From: an uncultured Oscillospiraceae bacterium
GTDB taxonomy: Bacteria; Bacillota; Clostridia; Oscillospirales; Oscillospiraceae
Assembly: GCA_910589085.1 (NCBI GenBank)
Contig: CAJUSG010000005.1
Coordinates: 1-64,000, forward strand
Length of the DNA stretch: 64,000 nt
Reading direction: 5' to 3'
Shown here: piece after piece, positions 7,932-15,835 of the stretch
Layout: every line of letters begins with the position of its first letter
How positions within the stretch are numbered: the first letter of the stretch is position 1
Made by a program: the position numbers and the translations under genes
Notes under the pieces: generated by a model
What the model saw: the letters and a program-made list of their open reading frames with translations, nothing else
What the model was told of the DNA's origin: nothing
Databases searched by the model: none

Positions 7932-8591
7932 ATGATCGATATGTCAAATCAAAGCAGTCCGGCAGCCGAACGGCTTCTCCCTGTAGCTCTGCTCACCCTC
8001 TCCGGCGGCCTGCAGGACGCCTATACCTACCTGCGCCGGGGCCGGGTCTTTGCCAACGCCCAGACGGGCAACATTGTGCTCCTGGGCCAGAGCCTGTTTA
8101 ACGGGGACTGGAGCCGGGCCGCCCGCTACCTCCTCCCTCTGACAGCCTTCGCCCTGGGGGTGGCGGCGGCGGAGTTCCTGCGGCTGCGCCCATCCCGCCT
8201 CCATTGGCAACGGCAGGTGCTGCTCTGGGAGATTCTCCTGCTGTTCCTGGTGGGATTCATCCCCCACTCACTGGACCAGTTGGCCAACGCGCTGGTCTCC
8301 TTCTCCTGCGCCATGCAGGTCCAGTCCTTCCGGCAGGTGGAGGGGGTTCCCTTCGCCAGCACCATGTGCATCGGCAATCTGCGCAGCGGCGTGGAGGCTC
8401 TGTGCGCCTTCCTGCGTACTGGCGACCGCCAGGAGAGACGAAAGGCCCGGCTGTACTTCTGTCTGATCCTCCTGTTCGCCCTGGGGGCCGTAACCGGCAG
8501 CCTGACCGCCCAGCGGCTGGACCTGCCCGCCATCTGGCTGTCCTGCTGCCTGCTGGCCCTGGGCTTCTGGCCGCTGGCCAGGATGGAATAA
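7932..8591 (+). CDS. YoaK/DUF1275 family integral membrane protein
   Basis: This 219-residue protein has about six hydrophobic segments. It carries the family signature near the N-terminus (ALLTLSGGLQDAYTY, then NAQTGNIVLLG) and a second one at MCIGNLRSG. DUF1275 proteins are predicted inner-membrane transporters of unknown substrate. The ATG at 7932 is used here; a second ATG three codons on is equally possible. A TATAAT lies about 40 bases upstream in an AT-rich region. A strong terminator follows. Confidence 0.85.
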   Translation: MIDMSNQSSPAAERLLPVALLTLSGGLQDAYTYLRRGRVFANAQTGNIVLLGQSLFNGDWSRAARYLLPLTAFALGVAAAEFLRLRPSRLHWQRQVLLWEILLLFLVGFIPHSLDQLANALVSFSCAMQVQSFRQVEGVPFASTMCIGNLRSGVEALCAFLRTGDRQERRKARLYFCLILLFALGAVTGSLTAQRLDLPAIWLSCCLLALGFWPLARME

Positions 8592-8594
8592 AGA

Positions 8595-8622
8595 AAAAGT
8601 CCGCCTCTCGGCGGACTTTTTT
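8595..8622 (+). terminator. Terminator after the DUF1275 gene
   Basis: The AAAGTCCGCC stem has a three- to four-base loop, its exact complement and a run of T. Because the stem is flanked by A and T runs, it may also serve the convergent zinc-ribbon gene. Confidence 0.93.
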
Positions 8623-8635
8623 CCTGGCTTTTTAA

Positions 8636-8917
8636 TTAGCCCTGCTGCTCACGCATCTTGGCGAAGCAGTCGCTGCAGTAGACGGGACGGTCAGACTTGG
8701 GCTCAAAAGGAACCTTAGCCTCACCGCCGCAGGCGGCGCAGGTGGCGGTGAAGTACTCACGGGGGCCACGAGCGGCGTTCTTGCGGGCGTCACGGCAGGG
8801 CTTGCAGCGCTGGGGCTCGTTCTGGAAGCCGCGCTCCGCATAGAACTCCTGCTCACCAGCGGTAAAGGTGAACTCGTTGCCGCACTCTTTGCATACCAGG
8901 ATCTTGTCTTCGTACAT
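8636..8917 (-). CDS. Small double zinc-ribbon protein (zf-trcl/CxxC-x17-CxxC type)
   Basis: This 93-residue soluble protein has two zinc-ribbon units. The first has CKEC near residue 9 and CKPC near residue 38. The second has CAAC near residue 60 and CSDC near residue 81. This is the arrangement of the probable zinc-ribbon family that ends in a CxxC-x17-CxxC domain. The function is unknown; nucleic acid binding is a guess. The gene converges on the DUF1275 gene and shares its terminator. Confidence 0.85.
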   Translation of the reverse strand: MYEDKILVCKECGNEFTFTAGEQEFYAERGFQNEPQRCKPCRDARKNAARGPREYFTATCAACGGEAKVPFEPKSDRPVYCSDCFAKMREQQG

Positions 8918-8975
8918 TAATTTTCCCTCTCTTTGACTTTTGCCCGGCGCTTGGCCTGGGCGTGTGATATTGCGA

Positions 8976-9587
8976 TCAGCTCTCGCTGGATCCGCCGGAA
9001 GAAATTTGCAGGGCCGTTTTGCGGCGGATACGCTGAACCGCGTTGTCCACCGACTTCTGTGAGCGGCCCACCCGCTGAGCGATCTCTCCGCAGGACAGTC
9101 CGCTCAGGTAGGGGGGTAAGATCTGTGCTTCAAACTTGGATAGCCGGCCCTTGAGCGCCTCCAGACGCTCTCTCAGTTCCTCTCTGCCGATGACCACGTC
9201 CTCCGGGCTTTCGGCGCTGGAAAACAAATACGCGTTGGTTCCGTCAAAAAGAGGGGGCTCGTAGGAAACACTGTGATTTAATGGGGCGTGTTTACCGCCC
9301 TGGGCCGCCCGGACGGCGGTATGCAGGCGGCTGCGGATACAAACCTCCGCAAAGGTGCGAAAAGCGGCGTCTCGCCCGGGATCAAAACTGCGGATTGCGG
9401 TGAGAAGTCCCAGCATACCCTCCTGAATCAGGTCCTCGCTGTCACCCCCCGCCAAAAACAGGGGGCGGGCGCAGGCCCGAACCAGCCAGGCATAGCGGCG
9501 CACCAGCTCAGTCTCCGCCTGGGGATTTCCCTGGGCCGCACCCAGGCACAGCTCCTCATCTGAGGTGGGTCGTGATTTCTGTTCCAT
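8976..9587 (-). CDS. sigH: RNA polymerase sigma-H factor (SigH/Spo0H family)
   Basis: This 203-residue sigma-70 family protein has region 2 with DLIQEGMLGLLTAIRSFD and a FRTFAEVCIRSRL segment. Region 4 has the ALKGRLSKFEAQIL... and SQKSVDNAVQRIRRK helix-turn-helix. The segment GKHAPLNHSVS matches the Spo0H/SigH subgroup, which directs the early stationary-phase and sporulation programme in Firmicutes. A consensus promoter has its -10 box at 9610-9615, so the longer reading frame upstream cannot be translated from that transcript; ATG 9587 is therefore the start, although its ribosome site is weak. Weak translation may be part of its control, which is inference. Confidence 0.88.
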   Translation of the reverse strand: MEQKSRPTSDEELCLGAAQGNPQAETELVRRYAWLVRACARPLFLAGGDSEDLIQEGMLGLLTAIRSFDPGRDAAFRTFAEVCIRSRLHTAVRAAQGGKHAPLNHSVSYEPPLFDGTNAYLFSSAESPEDVVIGREELRERLEALKGRLSKFEAQILPPYLSGLSCGEIAQRVGRSQKSVDNAVQRIRRKTALQISSGGSSES

Positions 9588-9609
9588 ACTATTATCCCGG
9601 TTATCTTTC

Positions 9610-9638
9610 ATAATAAACAAAATGTTCAGATTTGTCAA
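9610..9638 (-). promoter_or_regulatory. Promoter of sigH
   Basis: On the minus strand TTGACA and TATTAT are separated by exactly 17 bases. The leader to the chosen ATG is very short, about 15 bases. Confidence 0.82.
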
Positions 9639-9698
9639 GGCTTTTCCAGAAAAAGTTTGTTCAAACTTCCAGCCTTCCATTTTTTCCCTTGTATCAGC

Positions 9699-11051
9699 TC
9701 AGAGCTCCGGAATCAGGTCGGCCAGCCGCTGGGCGGCCTCCTGCGCCTGGGGCTGGGTTTTGGCCTCCACCATCACCCGCATCAGGGCCTCGGTGCCCGA
9801 GGGCCGCACCAGAACCCGGCCCTCTCCCGCCAGAGCGTCCTCCTCACGTTGGACAGCCTGCGCCAGCAGAGGGCTGGCCATGGCGGCTTTTTTCACGTCG
9901 TTGTCCGCCACAGGGATATTGATAAGCACCTGGGGATACCGGGGACAGGCGCCAAAGACCTCTGAGGCCTTTTTGCCGCTCTCCTTCAACAGGGCCAGCA
10001 GCTGCAGGGCGGTAAGCTGGCCGTCGCCGGTGGTGGCGTGGTCCAGAAAAATCATATGGCCAGACTGCTCGCCCCCAAGGCGATAGCCCTTCTCCACCAT
10101 CCGCTCCAGCACATTCCGGTCCCCCACGTCGGTACATTCCAGCTCCATGCCGTTCTCCCTGGCGAAAATATGCAAGCCCAGGTTAGACATGACTGTAGCC
10201 ACTACCGTGCTGCCCGGAAGCAGCCCCTTATTCTTCATATCCAGGCCGCAGGCGGCCATGATCTGGTCGCCATCGATGAGGTTGCCCAGCTCATCCACCG
10301 CCAGGCAGCGGTCAGCGTCCCCGTCGAAGGCGATGCCCATGTCGTAGCCCCCCGCCTTCACCATGGCGGCCAGGGCGTCCATATGGGTGGAGCCGCAGCG
10401 GTCATTGATATTCACCCCGTCGGGGTCGGCGTTGATGACGTCGGTGCGCAGCTTGGAGAAGCGGTCGAAGAGCCGGGCAGCGGTGGCGGAGGCGGCGCCG
10501 TTGGCGCAGTCCACCAGGATACGCAGGCCTCCCAGGGTGGAGTCGATGGTGGCCTCCAGGTGGTCGATGTAGTCCTCGCTGGCCTTGGGGGCCACGTAGC
10601 TCACCTTGCCGATGTCTCCGCCCGTCTTCATGGGCACATTGTTGGAGCCGAAGAGCACAATGTCCTCAATTTTCTCCTCCAGCTCGTCAGACAGCTTAAA
10701 GCCCTGGCCGTTGAAAATTTTGATGCCGTTGTGCTCAAAGGGGTTGTGGCTGGCGGAGATGACAATGCCCGCGTCGGCCTCCTCGTCCACCGTCACCCAG
10801 GCCACCCCGGGGGTGGGCAGGGTGCCCAGGTCCAGCACGTCCGCCCCGGCGGTGCACAGCCCGGAGATCAGCGAGCCCTTGAGCAGGTCTCCCGATATAC
10901 GGGTGTCCTTGCCGATGGTCACCAGGGGCCTTCCTCCTTTGTCCTTCGCCAGCACTGTGGCCGCCGCCAGACCCACCTTGTAGGCCAGGTCCGCGTCCAG
11001 CCCGGCGTTTACCACGCCACGAATGCCGTCCGTTCCAAATAATTTGCCCAT
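9699..11051 (-). CDS. glmM: Phosphoglucosamine mutase GlmM
   Basis: This 450-residue cytoplasmic enzyme interconverts glucosamine-6-phosphate and glucosamine-1-phosphate for cell-wall precursor synthesis. The canonical start MGKLFGTDGIRG is present. The phospho-acceptor serine is S101 in ISASHNP, the metal loop is FDGDADR, and the C-terminal substrate loop is RPSGTEALMRVM. ATG 11051 has GAGGTG at good distance; a GTG three codons upstream overlaps that site. The length is normal for the family. The upstream gap holds two similar palindromes rather than an obvious promoter. Confidence 0.96.
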   Translation of the reverse strand: MGKLFGTDGIRGVVNAGLDADLAYKVGLAAATVLAKDKGGRPLVTIGKDTRISGDLLKGSLISGLCTAGADVLDLGTLPTPGVAWVTVDEEADAGIVISASHNPFEHNGIKIFNGQGFKLSDELEEKIEDIVLFGSNNVPMKTGGDIGKVSYVAPKASEDYIDHLEATIDSTLGGLRILVDCANGAASATAARLFDRFSKLRTDVINADPDGVNINDRCGSTHMDALAAMVKAGGYDMGIAFDGDADRCLAVDELGNLIDGDQIMAACGLDMKNKGLLPGSTVVATVMSNLGLHIFARENGMELECTDVGDRNVLERMVEKGYRLGGEQSGHMIFLDHATTGDGQLTALQLLALLKESGKKASEVFGACPRYPQVLINIPVADNDVKKAAMASPLLAQAVQREEDALAGEGRVLVRPSGTEALMRVMVEAKTQPQAQEAAQRLADLIPEL

Positions 11052-11093
11052 GTTATACACCTCAGATCTTCATTTTGGTCGTGTTACGTCTGT

Positions 11094-11157
11094 GGGGCGG
11101 ACATTGTCCGCCCGCAATTCTCCGGCACGCTGCCGGCGGGCGCACAATGTGCGCCCC
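11094..11157. repeat. Pair of REP-like palindromes
   Basis: Two nearly identical perfect palindromes lie 24 bases apart: GGGCGGACA/TGTCCGCCC at 11095-11113 and GGGCGCACA/TGTGCGCCC at 11138-11156, each with a one-base centre. The element ends in CCCCTAC, and the TAG read on the minus strand within that boundary is the stop codon of the next gene. A related palindrome is at 28.47 kb. Confidence 0.75.
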
Positions 11158-11624
11158 TACCGCACCTCTACCGACAAAAAATAGGCCCCCGCACAATATA
11201 CATCCTCAAATTCTATATGCAGAATCCATCCAATCGGGTCCAAGATTTCCCGATAGGGCGCTATCTGCTTTTCCAGCGTCCCATTCAGCTCGTCTATGTC
11301 GATGACAACAGGCGCTAACCCGTTCAGCCGCTCCAGCAGCTCATCCGGTATTCTGCCCTTGAGGTAGTCCAAAACCTTCTGGGTGGCCTCTCCCTCATAG
11401 CAGCCCAGCAGCAGGCATTCTCCCCGCCAGGCCGATAAGTACAGCTTCAGCGGTTCCTCCTCCAGGGCGCCCTCCTGCCGGATAAAATCCATCCACTCCT
11501 CCAGGCTTTGGACGAAAAGCATGTCCTGGAGCACTGGGGCGTACTGGTCAAAAATAGCCTGATACTCCCCTTTGGACAGCAGTTCCTGTATCCTCTTCGT
11601 ATCTTCATCGACCTGTACAGTCAT
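11157..11624 (-). CDS. Hypothetical protein, 155 residues
   Basis: I do not recognise this family. The protein is acidic, soluble and mostly helical in the first 100 residues, with Trp-rich segments (EEWMDFIRQEG, LSAWRGECLLLG) and a strand-rich end. It has no signal peptide. An AGGAGG lies before the ATG. It follows the DUF5655 gene closely in the same direction and is probably its operon partner. Its TAG stop is formed by the edge of the adjacent palindromic repeat, so the native C-terminus may have been trimmed by insertion of that element. Confidence 0.7.
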   Translation of the reverse strand: MTVQVDEDTKRIQELLSKGEYQAIFDQYAPVLQDMLFVQSLEEWMDFIRQEGALEEEPLKLYLSAWRGECLLLGCYEGEATQKVLDYLKGRIPDELLERLNGLAPVVIDIDELNGTLEKQIAPYREILDPIGWILHIEFEDVYCAGAYFLSVEVR

Positions 11625-11638
11625 AATATCTCCTCCTT

Positions 11639-12019
11639 CTACCGCTTGGCCGCCGCGAAGTCATAGGCCTCCCGGACCCAGGCCATAAGATCATCGTCGA
11701 TCTCCTCCGGGGAGGCAATCACGATATGGTGGGTCCACCTTCCAGGATATGGCTCGGAGGCCTGGTCAATGCGTGGGGAGCCCTCCCGGCGGTTCAGGCC
11801 CAAAGTGATGGTGATATAGGGATCGGGCCGGTCCTTGGCCTTCCGGGCGGCGAGAAAGGACACCGCCCCGAACACCCGGCGGTTTTTCAGGGTGATCTGG
11901 CTCTTCTGGGGCTGGATGATGACCCCCTCCAGTTCGGCCAGCAGGCGGACCTCAAAGGCCTCATACAGGGGAATGGCCTCCGGCTTCTGGTTGAAAAAGA
12001 ACAGGGTATTTTGATCCAT
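11639..12019 (-). CDS. DUF5655 domain-containing protein
   Basis: This 126-residue soluble protein matches the DUF5655 pattern: an N-terminal LFFFNQKPEAIPLYEAF, a LKNRRVFGAV strand, and WTHHIVIASPEEID near the C-terminus. The function is unknown; the fold has been linked to nuclease-associated transport domains, but nothing here shows catalysis. It begins four bases after the GNAT stop and is followed by the unknown 155-residue gene, so the three form a short operon downstream of ruvB. Confidence 0.82.
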   Translation of the reverse strand: MDQNTLFFFNQKPEAIPLYEAFEVRLLAELEGVIIQPQKSQITLKNRRVFGAVSFLAARKAKDRPDPYITITLGLNRREGSPRIDQASEPYPGRWTHHIVIASPEEIDDDLMAWVREAYDFAAAKR

Positions 12020-12022
12020 AAT

Positions 12023-12487
12023 TCAATCCTCCCGCAGCCGCTTCTCCATCACATCCCACACCAGCACACAGCCGCTCTCTGTCCCCTCGCTCTGGTGCTC
12101 CACGGTATGGTATCCACGGCGCTCGTATAGATGAACGGCAGGCAGCGAGGCGTCCAGCTGGACCGTGTTGTAATCCGCCGCGACGGCTTCCTCCAGCCGG
12201 TCCAGAATGTAACGCCCATACCCCCTGCCTTGGCGCTCCGGCAGGACAAACACCCGTGTAATGCGGTCCCCCTCCTGACTGCCTGTGCCCACCAGTTCTC
12301 CGCCGTCCAGCAGGATATGCACCTGCCCGGCCTCTATGGCGGCGGACACCCGCTCCTGGCTGTGCCAGTTTAGAAAATAATCCACACAGCCTTGTGGGTA
12401 GTATCGGGGGTAAATGGCTCGGATGGTGTCTTGAATCAGAGCCAACACAGCAGAAAAATCTGCCTGATCCGCTTTTCTATACTCCAT
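12023..12487 (-). CDS. GNAT family N-acetyltransferase
   Basis: This 154-residue protein has the GNAT fold signature. The acetyl-CoA pyrophosphate loop is in RVFVLPERQGRGYGRYIL near residues 78-95, followed by the LDASLPAVHLYERRGY motif of the C-terminal half. Substrate is unknown. It sits nine bases after ruvB in the same direction and leads into the DUF5655 gene. It is probably carried on the ruv transcript without a functional link to recombination. Confidence 0.88.
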   Translation of the reverse strand: MEYRKADQADFSAVLALIQDTIRAIYPRYYPQGCVDYFLNWHSQERVSAAIEAGQVHILLDGGELVGTGSQEGDRITRVFVLPERQGRGYGRYILDRLEEAVAADYNTVQLDASLPAVHLYERRGYHTVEHQSEGTESGCVLVWDVMEKRLRED

Positions 12488-12496
12488 AATACCCCC

Positions 12497-13561
12497 TCAA
12501 AAGCTCAGCTGATCCAGCCCACCCGGTTCGCCGGGGACAGGCAGGCCCAGGTGCTGGTAGGCCTTGGGCGTGACGCACCGGCCCCGTGGGGTCCGGGTGA
12601 GGAAGCCCAGCTGCATGAGATAGGGCTCGTACACGTCCTCCAGGGTGACGGCCTCCTCATTGATGGTGGCGGCCAGGGTCTCCAGCCCCACCGGGCCGCC
12701 CCGGTAGTTGTCGATGATGGAGCGCAGCATCCGGTGGTCGATGGCGTCCAGCCCCAGGTAGTCGATCTCCAGGGCGGTGAGGGCCTCGTCGGCTACCTTT
12801 TTGGTGATAACGCCGCCGGCCCGCACCTGGGCAAAGTCCCGCACCCGGCGGAGCATCCGGTTGGCGATCCGGGGGGTGCCCCGGGAGCGGCGGGCGATCT
12901 CCATGGCTCCCTCCGGCTCAATGGGTACATCCAGGATACCGGCGGAGCGGGTGACGATCCAGGAGAGCTCCTCCGGGGAATACAGCTCCAGCCGCAGGGT
13001 CACCCCGAATCGGTCCCGCAGGGGGGCGGAGAGCTGCCCCGCCCTTGTAGTCGCCCCGATGAGGGTGAATTTGGGCAGATCCAGCCGGATGGAGTTGGCC
13101 GACGGCCCCTTGCCGATGATGATATCGATGGCGTAGTCCTCCATAGCGGGGTATAAAATTTCCTCCACCGCCCGGTTGAGACGGTGGATTTCATCCACAA
13201 AAAGGATGTCGTTCTCATTCAGGTTGGTCAGCAGAGCGGCCAGGTCCCCCGCCTTCTCGATGGCCGGGCCCGAGGTGATGCGCACGTTCACCCCCATCTC
13301 GTTGGCGATGATGCCGCTGAGGGTGGTTTTGCCCAGCCCCGGCGGGCCGTGGAGCAGCACGTGGTCCAGGGGCTCGTTTCTCATCTTGGCCGCCTGGATA
13401 AAGACCTCCAGGTTGCCCTTGGCCTTCTCCTGGCCGATGTACTCCCGGAGGGTCTTGGGACGCAGGGAGTACTCCCCCTCGTCCTCACGGGTCAGAGAGG
13501 TGGTCACCAGGGGCTCCAGTTCCTCGGCGTCCAGCCCTCCGCCGGAAAAATCAATACTCAA
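12497..13561 (-). CDS. ruvB: Holliday junction branch migration helicase RuvB
   Basis: This 354-residue AAA+ ATPase drives branch migration with RuvA. Walker A is GPPGLGKTT at about 72-80, Walker B is FVDEIH at about 121-126, and sensor 1 is in LIGATTRAG. The C-terminal winged helix includes EPYLMQLGFLTRTPRGR. Translation starts at a TTG with GGAAGTG upstream. The gene is in the ruvC-ruvA-DUF6054-ruvB order; in most bacteria ruvA and ruvB are adjacent, so the small inserted gene is noteworthy. No defect is seen. Confidence 0.97.
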   Translation of the reverse strand: MSIDFSGGGLDAEELEPLVTTSLTREDEGEYSLRPKTLREYIGQEKAKGNLEVFIQAAKMRNEPLDHVLLHGPPGLGKTTLSGIIANEMGVNVRITSGPAIEKAGDLAALLTNLNENDILFVDEIHRLNRAVEEILYPAMEDYAIDIIIGKGPSANSIRLDLPKFTLIGATTRAGQLSAPLRDRFGVTLRLELYSPEELSWIVTRSAGILDVPIEPEGAMEIARRSRGTPRIANRMLRRVRDFAQVRAGGVITKKVADEALTALEIDYLGLDAIDHRMLRSIIDNYRGGPVGLETLAATINEEAVTLEDVYEPYLMQLGFLTRTPRGRCVTPKAYQHLGLPVPGEPGGLDQLSF

Positions 13562-13576
13562 CGCTTCACTTCCTTT

Positions 13577-13909
13577 TTACCACCGCTGGGCCAGGTCCCG
13601 GAGGGTGTCCAGAAAAGCCTCCTCGCCCCAGGTGTTGATTTTCAGCCACACGCCCTGGCTGCCGCCGGCGGTGATGCCAGAGAGGTACAGCTTCTCCCCG
13701 TCTCCCACCAGGGTGAGGGTCATAGACAGGCGGTTGCCGCCGGTCATGCTGTAGCGTTCGTAGACCCGGACGGTCACCCGCACGCCAAAGCTCTGGAAAT
13801 AGCTCTCCTCCTCGAAGCTGGCGGACATGCTGCCATTAAGGATGCCATCGTGGAAGTAGCGCAGGGCCTGATCGTAGTCGCCCTGGAGAATACACTCAAA
13901 TTTCGCCAT
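13577..13909 (-). CDS. DUF6054-like small protein
   Basis: This 110-residue soluble protein lies between ruvA and ruvB with gaps of only a few bases, so it is co-transcribed. It has the features I associate with DUF6054: MAKFECILQGDYDQALRYF at the start, a VRVYERYSMTGGNRLSMTLTLVG strand pair and GGSQGVWLKINTWGEEAFLD near the end. The function is unknown. Its placement inside the ruv operon may be chance or may reflect a role in DNA repair; nothing in the sequence decides. Confidence 0.75.
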   Translation of the reverse strand: MAKFECILQGDYDQALRYFHDGILNGSMSASFEEESYFQSFGVRVTVRVYERYSMTGGNRLSMTLTLVGDGEKLYLSGITAGGSQGVWLKINTWGEEAFLDTLRDLAQRW

Positions 13910-13913
13910 AACC

Positions 13914-14522
13914 TCACCCCTTTACCATCCTTTTCAGGGCCTGCTTGATGATCTGTTCCAGGGTCAGCCCCTCCAGATCCACTCCCTTGAGGGCCAGGTT
14001 GATCTCCCCCTGGGAGTAGCCCAGAACGGCCAGGGCCGCGGTGGCCTCAGACAGCTTGTTCTCCGGGATGACGGTCACCCCGGTCCCGCCATAGCTCTCC
14101 CCAGCGGCATTGACGGTCTGGCCCTTGGCCAGCTTATCCTTCAGTTCCAGAATCACCCGCTGGGCAATCTTTTTGCCGATGCCCTGGGCACAGGTGAGGG
14201 CCTTCTCGTCCCCGGTGATGATGGACAGGGCCAGATTGGCCGGACTGCTGGCCGACAAAATGGACAGGGCCGCCTTGGGGCCCACGCCGGAGACCGAGAT
14301 CAGCTGCTGGAACAGCCTCAGCTCCTCCGCCGTGGCGAACCCGTACAGCTCCATCGCATCCTCCCGGACATTCAGATGGGTAAACAGCTTGCCCTTCTCC
14401 CCCTTCTTCAGCGCGGACAGGGTATAGCTGGTGGTGCGGCAGGCGTAGCCCACTCCGCCGCAGTCAATGACAGCCAGGTAGGGCTCAATGTGGGCCACTA
14501 CCCCGTTGAGATAATAGAACAA
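13914..14522 (-). CDS. ruvA: Holliday junction branch migration protein RuvA
   Basis: This 202-residue protein binds four-way junctions and targets RuvB. It has the N-terminal OB domain, the helix-hairpin-helix motifs around SVSGVGPKAALSIL and CAQGIGKKIAQRVILELKDK, and the short C-terminal domain that contacts RuvB. The start is a TTG with GGAGG eight bases upstream. A GTAG-type palindromic repeat separates it from ruvC. Confidence 0.97.
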   Translation of the reverse strand: MFYYLNGVVAHIEPYLAVIDCGGVGYACRTTSYTLSALKKGEKGKLFTHLNVREDAMELYGFATAEELRLFQQLISVSGVGPKAALSILSASSPANLALSIITGDEKALTCAQGIGKKIAQRVILELKDKLAKGQTVNAAGESYGGTGVTVIPENKLSEATAALAVLGYSQGEINLALKGVDLEGLTLEQIIKQALKRMVKG

Positions 14523-14537
14523 ATTGGGTTCCTCCTT

Positions 14538-14604
14538 GCAGGGCGGGACGACTCGGCCCGCCGTTCGTATTGTAAGACGGCGCGCCGGGGTCGTCGCGCC
14601 CTAC
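14538..14604. repeat. GTAG-family palindromic repeat between ruvC and ruvA
   Basis: About 67 bases form two hairpins: GGCGGG with CCCGCC, then GGCGCG with CGCGCC. The outer ends (GGGCGGGACGAC and GTCGTCGCGCCC) are also complementary at 11 of 12 positions. The sequence closely matches the repeat at 25872-25952 inside polC and resembles that at 27278-27337. Confidence 0.85.
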
Positions 14605-14615
14605 ACATAAAACAA

Positions 14616-15137
14616 TCAGCGTGTATCGTATTTCTCCGGGTTGAAAACCCGCTCAGTATTGAGCAGACTGGTGGCCGACCGGGCGTGACAGATGGCAATC
14701 GCCAGGGCGTCGGCGGCGTCGTCGGGCCGGGGAATCTCCTTCATGCCCAGCAGCCGCTGGGTCATAAGCATAACCTGCCGCTTGTCCGCCCCGCCGTAGC
14801 CCGCCACCGCCTGCTTCACCTGCATGGGGGTGTACTCAAAGATAGGCACCCCCAGCTTCTCCGCCGACAGCAGAATCACCCCCCGGCCATGGGCCACAGA
14901 GATTCCTGTGGTAATATTCTTGGTAAAAAACAGTTCCTCCACCGCCATCTCATCGGGGTGGAAGGCGTGAATCAGCTCCTCCATGTCGCCGGAAATCTGG
15001 AGGAGCCGGTGGGACAAGGGGATACCCGGCGGGGTGGTAATCACCCCATAGCGCAGGAGGGTGTTCTTCTGCCGCTCCGCCCGGATAACTCCGAAGCCAA
15101 TGGTGGCCACCCCCGGGTCGATGCCTAGGATAATCAT
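14616..15137 (-). CDS. ruvC: Crossover junction endodeoxyribonuclease RuvC
   Basis: This 173-residue nuclease resolves Holliday junctions. The first catalytic Asp is D7 in LGIDPG, the Glu is in MAVEELFF, and the final Asp residues are in RPDDAADALAIA. A GGAGG is just upstream of the ATG. It is the first gene of the ruv group; ruvA follows about 95 bases on, after a palindromic repeat. Confidence 0.97.
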   Translation of the reverse strand: MIILGIDPGVATIGFGVIRAERQKNTLLRYGVITTPPGIPLSHRLLQISGDMEELIHAFHPDEMAVEELFFTKNITTGISVAHGRGVILLSAEKLGVPIFEYTPMQVKQAVAGYGGADKRQVMLMTQRLLGMKEIPRPDDAADALAIAICHARSATSLLNTERVFNPEKYDTR

Positions 15138-15331
15138 TGCTTCCCTCCCTGTTCTTTTTCTTTTGAAAAAGAACCAAAAAGAAAACTTTTGGGAAAAACT
15201 TCGTTTTTCCTCTTGCTCACAATATTACATGGTAAGTATAGCACAAGTGTGATAAAATGGGAAGAAAGTTTTTCTGGCCTGTGACAATTTACCTCGCTGC
15301 TTTGAGTTATGGGTGAAAGGAGGTCTTGCGT

Positions 15332-15835
15332 ATGGAAGCTCTGCCGCTGCGCGCGGGCGGTGAGATGGATTCGATTATAGACCGCTATCAAAATACAGTA
15401 TATGGCCTGGCCCTGGCCCGGACGGGCAATCGGGCCGACGCCGACGACGTGTTTCAGGAGGTATTTTTGGCCTACTGCCAGTGCGGCAAGACCTTTCGGG
15501 ACGAGGAGCACCGGAAGGCCTGGCTGCTGCGCACCACCATTAACCAGTCACGGCGGGTGACCTCTTCCAGCTGGAGGCAAAAGACCGTTCCCCTGTCGGA
15601 GCGGGAGGACGCCCCGGTCCAGTTCCGGGAGCCCGAGGAAAATCGGGTGTGGGAGGCCCTGCAAGAGCTGGCCGAGGACTACCGCCTGCCCATTTATCTG
15701 TTTTACTTCCAGGAGCTGTCCACCCAGGAGATCGCCAAAGCTCTGGCGATACGCCCCGGAGCCGTCCGGATGCGGCTGACCCGGGGGCGGGAACAACTCC
15801 GGGAACGACTGAAAGGAGCGTATTTCGATGAGTAA
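15332..15835 (+). CDS. ECF-type sigma factor
   Basis: This 167-residue protein has sigma region 2 (ADADDVFQEVFLAYCQ, then HRKAWLLRTTINQSRR) and region 4 (LPIYLFYFQELSTQEIAKALAI with RPGAVRMRLTRGREQLRERL). It lacks region 3, as expected of extracytoplasmic-function sigma factors. ATG 15332 is chosen because AAAGGAGGT is eight bases upstream; the TTG at 15326 is too close. It overlaps the next gene by eight bases, the standard layout of a sigma factor followed by its membrane-bound regulator. The 190 bases upstream are AT-rich and could hold an autoregulated promoter, but I see no certain boxes. Confidence 0.9.
   Translation: MEALPLRAGGEMDSIIDRYQNTVYGLALARTGNRADADDVFQEVFLAYCQCGKTFRDEEHRKAWLLRTTINQSRRVTSSSWRQKTVPLSEREDAPVQFREPEENRVWEALQELAEDYRLPIYLFYFQELSTQEIAKALAIRPGAVRMRLTRGREQLRERLKGAYFDE

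Noticed and set aside
9588..9680. Longer sigH reading frame starting at 9680
   Set aside because: It contains the promoter's -35 and -10 boxes, so it would not be on the transcript.
11094..11160. CRISPR-like direct repeats
   Set aside because: There are only two palindromes 24 bases apart and no further units or cas genes; they fit REP-type elements.
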